Shown here: one piece after another, positions 1 through 4,554 of the stretch | Layout: each line of letters begins with the position of its first letter | How positions within the stretch are numbered: position 1 is the stretch's first letter | Source of the DNA: Alphaproteobacteria bacterium | Lineage (GTDB): Bacteria; Pseudomonadota; Alphaproteobacteria; Rickettsiales; UBA8987 | DNA length: 9,016 nucleotides | NCBI GenBank assembly: GCA_023269645.1 | Contig: JAHFPR010000075.1 | Span: forward strand, 1-9,016 | Direction: 5' to 3' | Program-made: the position numbers and the translations under genes | The notes under the pieces: model-generated | The model's database searches: none | Seen by the model: the letters and a program-made list of their open reading frames with translations, nothing else | What the model was told of the DNA's origin: nothing

Positions 1-49
1 GCGGGCGATGATGAAACTGGCGAACACCGCGCGGGGAGCAGAGGACTGA
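1..49 (+). CDS. C-terminal tail of an unidentified gene (partial)
   Basis: The frame starting at base 2 is open from the window edge and ends with TGA at 47-49. It encodes only about 15 residues (RAMMKLANTARGAED), too few to assign a family. The stop is followed at once by the CCTCTCCCG hairpin (60-81), a position that would suit the end of a transcription unit. The minus strand of the same stretch is also open (it reads AVFASFIIAR), so a minus-strand gene cannot be ruled out. The call is tentative. Confidence 0.3.
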   Translation, partial: RAMMKLANTARGAED

Positions 50-59
50 TCCGCTTTTT

Positions 60-81
60 CCTCTCCCGTGTGCGGGGGAGG
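60..81. repeat. CCTCTCCCG hairpin repeat, copy 1
   Basis: CCTCTCCCG (60-68) can pair with CGGGGGAGG (73-81) through nine pairs, one of them G-T, around the loop TGTG. A near-identical copy in the opposite orientation lies at 4493-4514 with loop CACA, which is the complement of TGTG. Hairpins of this general form are dispersed in many proteobacterial genomes. Both copies here lie just after a gene end, so a role in transcript ending is possible, but no T-run follows. Confidence 0.6.
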
Positions 82-116
82 GGTAGTGTATCATTTTGAA
101 GGTTAACATCGAACCT

Positions 117-144
117 GTCATCCCCGGCTTGTCCGGGGATCCAG
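117..144 (+). repeat. REP-like arm (singleton), GTCAT...ATCCAG
   Basis: A GTCAT head is followed by a CCCCGG/CCGGGG stem with a five-base loop (cttgt) and then the tail ATCCAG. This is the shortest member of the arm family also seen at 417, 467, 830, 882, 1611 and 2578. No inverted partner (CTGGAT...ATGAC) is visible within the next 250 bases, so it seems to be a solitary arm or the remnant of a pair. Confidence 0.7.
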
Positions 145-259
145 GGTTGTAGTTTATGCTGTTGCTCCCTGAGGTTGCGGTTCTCGACAAAACCAACATA
201 CCTCCACGCAATCGTAGGAACAACCTGTTGAGACGTTACAGCCAGAATATTTCGCTTCT

Positions 260-386
260 ATAGTCATACCCGATAAAAATCTTACATTTTTATCGGGTAT
301 GACTATGAAAACCAACTCCGAAAGAGTTGGTTTTCCGCGCTGAAGGCAGCGTATGCCCAATAATATTCTGTAAGAATATTATTGGG
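260..386. repeat. Cluster of three perfect hairpins with 5-nt loops
   Basis: Three back-to-back perfect inverted repeats are present. In the first, 21-bp arms 260-280 and 286-306 surround loop cttac. In the second, 12-bp arms 307-318 and 324-335 surround loop cgaaa. In the third, 13-bp arms 356-368 and 374-386 surround loop tgtaa. The first two abut exactly. The first carries GTCAT/ATGAC near its outer ends, like the REP-like arms nearby. The stretch is more AT-rich than its surroundings. A short minus-strand reading frame (154-360) crosses it but looks like a by-product of the palindromes. No function is recognised. Confidence 0.75.
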
Positions 387-416
387 AAACACTATAATGT
401 TTGGGGATGGTGTCCC

Positions 417-506
417 GTCATCGCGAGGGAGCGCAAGCGACCGTGGCGATCCAGACCGGACAATTACTGGATTGCTTCATCGGTCTTATGGCCTTCTCGC
501 AACGAC
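417..506. repeat. REPIN-like inverted pair of REP-like arms
   Basis: The left arm (417-454) runs from GTCAT to ATCCAG. The right arm (467-506) is the inverted counterpart, CTGGAT to ACGAC, with one change in the head (GTCGT on the minus strand). They are separated by 12 bases. The general sequence (GTCATTGCGAG-like head, GCAATCCAG-like tail) resembles palindromic elements dispersed in many bacterial genomes. The right arm supplies the last 13 codons of tsaD, and the spacer supplies its stop codon. Confidence 0.75.
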
Positions 507-1591
507 GCCATCTCCATCAGCGGCCAGCGGGCGCGGGGGCGGCAATCGAGGCCGTCCGAAAAGCCGCGCGAAAGCCGCTCCGCCCCCGCCCAGGCGATCA
601 TCGCCGCGTTGTCTGTGCAGAGCTTCAGCGGCGGGGCGACCAGCGTAAGCCCGTGCTTCTCCGAAGTTTCCTTAAGCCGCGCGCGCAGGTAGTTATTCGC
701 CGCCACGCCCCCCGCCACCACGATATGCTTCCCCTGCGGGCAGCGTTCCCGGAACTGCGCGATGGCGTGGCTGAGCCTGTCCGCCAGTATATCCCCGCAC
801 GCCGCCTGAAAGCTGGCGCAGAGGTTGCTGTCATCCTGCGGCGCGCGTAGCGCGAGCGCAGGATCTTTCTCCGTAGGCACGAGATCCTGCGCAGCCGCTT
901 TGCGGCTCGCAGGATGACGGTATGTCTCCACCGTCCGCCACACCGCCGTTTTTAAGCCTGCGAAAGAGAAATCGCAGCCCGCGCGACCCATCAGCGGGCG
1001 GGGGAGGGTGAAAGCGTTGGGGTTGCCGCCCACCGCCGTTTTCTCCACCGCCGCGCCGCCGGGATAGCCGAAGCCCAGCATCTTCGCGGTTTTGTCGAAC
1101 GCCTCGCCGATGGCATCGTCAATGGTGGTTCCGAGGAGGGTATAGCACCCCACCTCCTCCACGATCACAAGCTGGCTGTGCCCGCCGGAAACCAGCAGCA
1201 GCAGGAACGGGAACGGCACATTATCCGTGAGGCGCGCGGTGAGGGCGTGGCCTTCCAGATGGTTCACGCCGATGAAGGGTTTGCCAAGCGCGGCGGCCAG
1301 CCCCTTGCCCGCCATCAGCCCCACGATCACCCCGCCGATGAGTCCGGGGCCGGAGGTGGCCGCGATGCCATCGAGTTCGCGGAAGGTGATGCCCGCTTCC
1401 GCCACTGCCTGGAGCAGTATCCCGCCGATTTTCTGCAAATGCGCGCGGCTGGCGATCTCCGGAACCACGCCGCCATAGGGCGCGTGCTCGCTCAGTTGCG
1501 AATAGACAATATTGGACAAAATCCGCCGCTCCCCGCTCACCACGGCGGCAGCGGTTTCATCGCAGGATGTTTCTATGCCGAGGATGAGCAT
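464..1591 (-). CDS. tsaD: tRNA N6-adenosine threonylcarbamoyltransferase TsaD
   Basis: TsaD transfers the threonylcarbamoyl group from threonylcarbamoyl-AMP to A37 of ANN-decoding tRNAs (t6A), in a cytoplasmic complex with TsaB and TsaE. The 375-residue product starts MLILGIETSCDETA. It has the metal-binding HLEGH with His111 and His115, the SGGHS loop (135-139), DDAIGEAFDK (158-167), DFSFAGLKTAV (207-217) and, near the C-terminus, GGVAANN and CTDNAAMIA with the ligand Asp. The start at 1591 is chosen over upstream in-frame ATGs because TsaD normally begins here and an AAGGA lies 4 bases before it. Two parts are not typical of the family. Residues about 225-254 are encoded by a palindromic element (830-918). 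The last 13 residues come from another (467-506). Both keep the frame open, and all visible catalytic motifs are intact, so the gene is probably functional. Confidence 0.96.
   Translation of the reverse strand: MLILGIETSCDETAAAVVSGERRILSNIVYSQLSEHAPYGGVVPEIASRAHLQKIGGILLQAVAEAGITFRELDGIAATSGPGLIGGVIVGLMAGKGLAAALGKPFIGVNHLEGHALTARLTDNVPFPFLLLLVSGGHSQLVIVEEVGCYTLLGTTIDDAIGEAFDKTAKMLGFGYPGGAAVEKTAVGGNPNAFTLPRPLMGRAGCDFSFAGLKTAVWRTVETYRHPASRKAAAQDLVPTEKDPALALRAPQDDSNLCASFQAACGDILADRLSHAIAQFRERCPQGKHIVVAGGVAANNYLRARLKETSEKHGLTLVAPPLKLCTDNAAMIAWAGAERLSRGFSDGLDCRPRARWPLMEMASLREGHKTDEAIQ
830..918. repeat. REPIN-like element inserted in frame within tsaD
   Basis: The element is 89 nt: two 37-nt arms (830-866 and 882-918) in inverted orientation around a 15-nt spacer. 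Each arm has the GTCAT head, a CCTGCG/CGCAGG outer stem, an inner hairpin and an ATCT tail. The inner hairpins differ (CGCGC/GCGCG in the left arm, AGCCGC/GCGGCT in the right) but each pairs with itself. It encodes about 30 residues of TsaD, between the GLKTAV motif and the ASFQAA helix, at a site where the family is variable. In-frame palindromic insertions of this kind are known from Rickettsia (RPEs). This one is a resemblance in plan, not a demonstrated family member. Confidence 0.75.
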
Positions 1592-1595
1592 TGCG

Positions 1596-1600
1596 TCCTT
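1596..1600 (-). promoter_or_regulatory. Ribosome binding site of tsaD
   Basis: On the minus strand AAGGA lies 4 bases before the ATG at 1589-1591. It supports this start over the two in-frame ATGs further upstream. The left arm of the DUF2971-carrying element begins only 11 bases beyond it, so any tsaD promoter must lie in or beyond the element. Confidence 0.6.
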
Positions 1601-1610
1601 AACTATTCTT

Positions 1611-1650
1611 GTCATCGCCCGAATCGCAAAGCGATTATAGGGCGATCCAT
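1611..1650 (+). repeat. REP-like arm, left of the DUF2971 gene
   Basis: The arm has the head GTCAT, an outer stem CGCCC/GGGCG, an inner stem AATCGC/GCGATT with loop AAA, and the tail ATCCAT. Relative to the right arm it differs at five positions: one in the loop and four forming two compensated base pairs (C-G for T-A, G-C for C-G). Confidence 0.75.
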
Positions 1651-2571
1651 TAGAAGACATTAGAACAGATCATTGGTATATCCGTATAGCCCTTACTATC
1701 TAAAATCGCCCTGATTTTTTCAATATCACTCTTTTCTACATCCCCGCCAAAATATACCTCAGTGATAGGAAGAAAAGGCTGATATTTTTTATGAACAAAA
1801 GTGGGGGGTGGTATATTGAAATTGTAACAGGGCTGATTTCGATGATCTATTCCATCTTTTCCAGCACCGGGCAGAAGAAACACCCTGTGTTCTTCTTCTA
1901 TTTCCCAATTATCTCTCTGTTTTAGAAAAATAGGTAAGCCTACAATTGCAACCTGAAAGTTCTTAACTATCCATTCCAGGCAAGCAGCAAAATGCAGGAC
2001 AGGATGTTGTTGTACCAAAGTTTCACAATATATACAGGCCTGATCTAAAGCCCCCCATATTAGTTGACGAAAGACGTTCTCATCATAAAGCACAGGAAAA
2101 TAATAGGTTTTCTTTGCCGAAGACTTTATTGCGCTATGCTTGAAGCCAATGGAAATACTTTGTTGGCTGTTTTTTCCATATCTCGTCCACATTTCAAGAT
2201 TGTCTTTTTTCCTGAAAGCGAGGTAGTGAATAAATCAAAGGAAGACTTTTTTCTCTGCTATAATAAAGCTCAAAAGAGATAGAAAGCCCCTTCTTTTCTT
2301 CGCAGTATTTTTTTACATAGCCATCTATGAGTTCCAGACCATAATTCACCTCATTCTCATCATTAGTATGGCTGATATTGCACAGCCTTAAATTTTCACT
2401 CTCAAGAATTGATTTTGCAGCTTCAACCGAGGTGTAATGATAGACCCTATCTTCAGGCGGATTGAATATCGGAAAATTTTTTGTAACATAATCAAAAACA
2501 GGAGATGCTTGAGGCGCAACAATCCTCAAAAACCTCTTATAGTCTAATTCTGAGTAGGTTCCGTTGTTCAT
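1650..2571 (-). pseudogene. DUF2971-family protein gene, disrupted by a single-base frameshift
   Basis: Two adjacent frames together give one DUF2971-like protein. The N-terminal frame starts MNNGTYSELDYKRF (ATG at 2569-2571) and has YHYTS (44-48) and NDENE (70-74). The C-terminal frame has DNLEMWTRYG, the EEEHRVF segment and a terminal PITEVYFG-type segment. The frame changes at a run of six A on the coding strand (2205-2210). With five A it reads through as QEKDNLEMW, and the total becomes 921 nt, exactly 306 codons plus stop. DUF2971 proteins are of unknown function and are common in accessory DNA. The gene is far more AT-rich than its neighbours, suggesting transfer, and is tightly bounded by inverted REP-like arms. 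No clear ribosome binding site precedes the ATG. A sequencing error or phase-variable tract would also explain the shift. Confidence 0.75.
2205..2210 (-). other. A6 homopolymer at the DUF2971 frameshift point
   Basis: Six A on the coding strand. Upstream frame: GAA AAA AGA CAA TCT TGA, reaching a stop within five codons. Downstream frame: open from here to 1650 but closed by TGA at 2235-2237. The switch must therefore lie between about 2194 and 2234, and this run is the simplest site. Confidence 0.6.
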
Positions 2572-2577
2572 ATAGTG

Positions 2578-2617
2578 ATGGATTCCCCTATAATCGCTTC
2601 GCGATTCGGGGAATGAC
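2578..2617 (-). repeat. REP-like arm, right of the DUF2971 gene
   Basis: Read on the minus strand it has the head GTCAT, an outer stem TCCCC/GGGGA, an inner stem AATCGC/GCGATT with loop GAA, and the tail ATCCAT. It is the inverted partner of 1611-1650. The DUF2971 start codon lies 6 bases inside it and the pirin stop codon 7 bases outside. Confidence 0.75.
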
Positions 2618-2624
2618 GTTGTTA

Positions 2625-3326
2625 TTATTCCGGAACATCCACCACCAGCAGTTCCGCATCGGTTTCCGCCGTGAGGGTGAGGGATTTTTCGCCTGTCGCT
2701 TCCGCGCCGTCGCCTTTTTCCAGCTTTGTGCCGTTCACGGTGAAGCTGCCCTCGGAAGCCAGGATATAGGCCTGATATTTTACGGGCTGTGTGAGGGTGG
2801 TTCCCGCGTTCAGCCGCCCGCCATAAATCGCCGCATCGGCATGGATGAACAGCGCGCCTTTCGCTTTGTCTTCCGCGCACCCGGAAACGAGCAGGGGAAG
2901 CGCATCCTTCACCGGAGTTTTCGGAAACTGCGCGGCCTCCCAGCGTGGCTTCACGCCCCGCTTATCCGGGATAATCCATAGCTGGTACAGCCGCGTATCC
3001 ACCTTCTCGCGGTTATGCTCGGAGTGCAGAACGCCCGTGCCCGCGCTCATCACCTGCACGTCGCCCGCGCCGGTACGGCCTTCGTTGCCGAGGCTATCCT
3101 TGTGCGTGATCGCCCCCGCCCGCACATAGGTGATGATCTCCATATCCCGGTGCGGATGCGTATCGAAACCCGTGCCCGCCGCCACGCGGTCATCATTGAT
3201 AACGCGGAGCGCGCCGAAATGCATCCGCGCCGGATTGCGGTAATCCGCGAAGCTGAAATGATGCCGCGCATCCAGCCAGCCGTGATCCGCATGGCCGAGG
3301 GATTTATAGGGATAGAGGGTTATCAT
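2625..3326 (-). CDS. Pirin-family bicupin protein (YhhW-like, putative quercetin 2,3-dioxygenase)
   Basis: The product has 233 residues, close to E. coli YhhW (231). Pirins are cytoplasmic cupins that bind one metal ion; some cleave quercetin, others act as regulators. The N-terminal cupin shows the metal ligands: His57 and His59 in THPHRDMEI, His101 and Glu103 in LHSEHN, plus the pirin-type opening with LDARHHFSFADY (18-29) and the GDVQVMSAGTGV segment (88-99). The second, degenerate cupin (about 140-233) ends LLVVDVPE. The start at 3326 is fixed by AAGGAG 7 bases upstream; a longer form starting at 3359 would skip this site. The gene is divergent from hemC and runs towards tsaD, from which it is separated only by the DUF2971 element. 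Without that element it would sit about 30 bases before tsaD. The substrate cannot be told from sequence. Confidence 0.92.
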   Translation of the reverse strand: MITLYPYKSLGHADHGWLDARHHFSFADYRNPARMHFGALRVINDDRVAAGTGFDTHPHRDMEIITYVRAGAITHKDSLGNEGRTGAGDVQVMSAGTGVLHSEHNREKVDTRLYQLWIIPDKRGVKPRWEAAQFPKTPVKDALPLLVSGCAEDKAKGALFIHADAAIYGGRLNAGTTLTQPVKYQAYILASEGSFTVNGTKLEKGDGAEATGEKSLTLTAETDAELLVVDVPE

Positions 3327-3333
3327 TTGTTCG

Positions 3334-3339
3334 CTCCTT
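3334..3339 (-). promoter_or_regulatory. Ribosome binding site of the pirin gene
   Basis: On the minus strand AAGGAG is followed by 7 bases and the ATG at 3324-3326. It is the strongest Shine-Dalgarno match in the window and decides the start. Confidence 0.75.
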
Positions 3340-3350
3340 GCTTGCCTTCT

Positions 3351-3409
3351 GGCTCGCAAATGAGCCTAAGGCCTTCGGCCACTAAAGACAGGCGGGTTGC
3401 TAACCGCCT
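3351..3409. repeat. Three small hairpins in the pirin-hemC spacer
   Basis: GGCTC/GAGCC (3351-3366, 6-nt loop), GGCC/GGCC (3371-3381, loop ttc) and AGGCG(G)GTT/AACCGCCT (about 3390-3409, loop gct, one bulged G) follow each other. They would form in the leader of the pirin transcript. None is followed by a T-run, so they do not look like intrinsic terminators. Confidence 0.4.
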
Positions 3410-3413
3410 TCCG

Positions 3414-3441
3414 AACTCTAAACTCTGGACTCTGAACTCTG
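3414..3441. repeat. Four tandem heptamers (RACTCTR)
   Basis: The four units are AACTCTA, AACTCTG, GACTCTG and AACTCTG without gaps. On the minus strand, in another register, they read GAGTTCA-like and differ by two bases from the GGTTTCA heptamers found on both sides of the araC-type gene. They lie just upstream of hemC, where the -35 region would be. Confidence 0.7.
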
Positions 3442-3453
3442 CCTCGGTATGAT
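3426..3453 (+). promoter_or_regulatory. Possible hemC promoter
   Basis: TATGAT (3448-3453) resembles a -10 box. TGGACT (3426-3431), 16 bases upstream, matches four of six -35 positions and falls inside the heptamer array. It lies 31 bases before the hemC start. It was picked by eye; alphaproteobacterial promoters are often weak matches. Confidence 0.25.
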
Positions 3454-3470
3454 GGGCGCGGCTCAACTTC

Positions 3471-3475
3471 AAGGA
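3471..3475 (+). promoter_or_regulatory. Ribosome binding site of hemC
   Basis: AAGGA lies 9 bases before the ATG at 3485. It favours this start over the ATGs at 3449 and 3452, which would add about 12 residues not expected in HemC. Confidence 0.55.
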
Positions 3476-3484
3476 TACCCTACC

Positions 3485-4426
3485 ATGAATCCCGCCAATG
3501 TAAAGTGCCCCGCGCGAATCCGCATCGGCACACGGAAAAGCCGCCTCGCCGTGGCGCAGGCGATGGAGGTGAAAAACCGGCTGCTCGGCGCATTCCCGTT
3601 CCTCAATCAGGAGCAGATCGAACTGGTGAAAATGGAAACTACCGGCGACCGCATCCAGAACCGGCATCTGGCGGATATTGGCGGCAAGGGGTTGTTCACG
3701 AAGGAAATCGAGGAGGCACTCACCGGGGGCAGGGTGGATATTGCCGTGCATTCCATGAAGGATATGCCCGATACGCTGCCCCCCGGCATGGTCATCCCCT
3801 GCATTCTGGAACGCGAAGACCCGCGCGACGCGTTTATCTCGCTGCGGGTGCGCTCGCTGGCGGAATTGCCGCAGGGCGCGGTGCTGGGTACATCCTCCGT
3901 GCGGCGGCAATCGCAGATTCTGAAGATGCGTCCCGACCTGAAAATCGTGCCCTTTCGCGGTAATGTGAATACCCGGCTGGAGAAGCTGGCGCGCGGCGAG
4001 GTGGATGCGACGCTGCTGGCGGTGGCGGGGCTGAAGCGGCTGGATATGGCGCAGGCCATCACCGAAGCGATTTCCACGGAAAAAATGCTGCCCGCTGTGG
4101 CGCAGGGGGCGATCGGCGTGGAATGCCTGGAAAGCAATCACCACATTCTGCAGGTGCTCGCTGTCATCAACCATCCTGATTCCTTCACGCAGGTGGCGGC
4201 GGAGCGCGGATTCCTGAAGGAACTTGGCGGCTCCTGCGCCACGCCCATCGCGGGGCTGGCGGAGTTCACGGAAAAAGGCACGCTGCATTTCCAGGGGCTG
4301 GTGGCGAGCACGGACGGCGCGGTGTTCTATCGCGTGGAGCGCGAAGGCGCGCCGGAAGATGCCGAACGCATGGGGCGCGACGCAGGGGCGGAAGTGAAGG
4401 CGAAGGCGGGGAAGATTTTGGGGTAG
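3485..4426 (+). CDS. hemC: Hydroxymethylbilane synthase (porphobilinogen deaminase)
   Basis: HemC joins four porphobilinogen molecules into hydroxymethylbilane in the cytoplasm, an early step of haem and other tetrapyrrole synthesis. The 313-residue product is the same length as the E. coli enzyme. Visible landmarks are IRIGTRKSRLA (12-22), GGKGLFTKEIE (66-76), the catalytic Asp93 in HSMKDMP, GTSSVRRQSQ (135-144), FRGNVNTRL (157-165), AVAQGAIGVE (204-213) and Cys251 in GGSCATPIA, which holds the dipyrromethane cofactor. Start codon choice follows the AAGGA at 3471. The gene is divergent from the pirin-tsaD strand and convergent with the araC-type gene. hemD (uroporphyrinogen-III synthase), a frequent next gene in alphaproteobacteria, is not downstream. 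The stop codon TAG ends just as a tandem repeat array begins. Confidence 0.97.
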   Translation: MNPANVKCPARIRIGTRKSRLAVAQAMEVKNRLLGAFPFLNQEQIELVKMETTGDRIQNRHLADIGGKGLFTKEIEEALTGGRVDIAVHSMKDMPDTLPPGMVIPCILEREDPRDAFISLRVRSLAELPQGAVLGTSSVRRQSQILKMRPDLKIVPFRGNVNTRLEKLARGEVDATLLAVAGLKRLDMAQAITEAISTEKMLPAVAQGAIGVECLESNHHILQVLAVINHPDSFTQVAAERGFLKELGGSCATPIAGLAEFTEKGTLHFQGLVASTDGAVFYRVEREGAPEDAERMGRDAGAEVKAKAGKILG

Positions 4427-4466
4427 GTTTCAGGAACGGGTTTCAGGAACGGGTTTCAGGTTTCGG
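4426..4466 (+). repeat. GGTTTCA heptamer array with 6-nt linkers, after hemC
   Basis: The 13-mer GGTTTCAGGAACG occurs twice (4426-4438, 4439-4451), followed by GGTTTCA and GGTTTCG (4452-4465). The unit can be read as the heptamer GGTTTCA alternating with GGAACG. It starts on the last base of the hemC stop codon. Confidence 0.8.
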
Positions 4467-4492
4467 CAAGCCTGTTCTTCCTCTCTCCTTCT

Positions 4493-4514
4493 CCTCTCCC
4501 GCACACGGGAGAGG
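4493..4514. terminator. Hairpin between convergent hemC and araC-type gene (CCTCTCCCG repeat, copy 2)
   Basis: CCTCTCCCG (4493-4501) pairs perfectly with CGGGAGAGG (4506-4514) around loop CACA. It is the inverted copy of the hairpin at 60-81. It sits in the 121-base gap between two convergent genes, where a two-way terminator is expected. There is no T-run on either strand, so the role is inferred from position only. Confidence 0.4.
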
Positions 4515-4527
4515 GATAGAGCACGGG

Positions 4528-4554
4528 CTGAAACCTCTTCCTGAAACCTATAAT
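4528..4554 (-). repeat. Heptamer island and left copy of an 18-bp inverted repeat
   Basis: On the minus strand GGTTTCA-GGAAGA-GGTTTCA is read, overlapping the araC-type stop codon. The 18 bases 4528-4545 are the exact reverse complement of 5611-5628, on the other side of the araC-type gene. Confidence 0.8.

Larger units (their letters stand above)
1611..2617. mobile_element. Candidate gene-carrying REPIN: DUF2971 gene between two inverted REP-like arms
   Basis: Two 40-nt arms with 35 of 40 identical bases lie in inverted orientation at 1611-1650 and 2578-2617, both beginning GTCAT and ending ATCCAT. Between them is an AT-rich stretch almost wholly occupied by one gene: its stop codon overlaps the last base of the left arm and its ATG is 6 bases inside the right arm. 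Outside the arms, tsaD starts 20 bases away and the pirin gene ends 8 bases away, so the element sits tightly between two host genes. No transposase is encoded, so movement would need help in trans. No convincing target duplication is visible. The boundaries are clear; that it moved as one unit is inference. Confidence 0.55.

Noticed and set aside
154..360. Minus-strand reading frame of 68 codons in the left intergenic region
   Set aside because: Much of it is the palindromic hairpin sequence, it shows no family features and has no evident ribosome binding site.
260..386. CRISPR array or integron attC site as the explanation for the hairpin cluster
   Set aside because: The units are unlike each other, so they are not direct repeats with spacers, and the stems are perfect, without the bulged bases of attC sites; no cas or integrase gene is nearby.
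387..402. TATAAT at 393-398 as a promoter
   Set aside because: It lies within a small AAACA/TGTTT palindrome, there is no fitting -35 box, and no gene on that strand follows.
2572..2880. Upstream extension of the DUF2971 N-terminal frame
   Set aside because: It runs through the repeat arm and then over the pirin gene in another frame, giving an arginine-rich, low-quality translation; the real start is the ATG at 2571.
3323..4288. Long minus-strand frame of 321 codons opposite hemC
   Set aside because: It is antisense to an unmistakable hemC and rich in His/Arg/Gln as expected for a shadow frame in GC-rich coding DNA.
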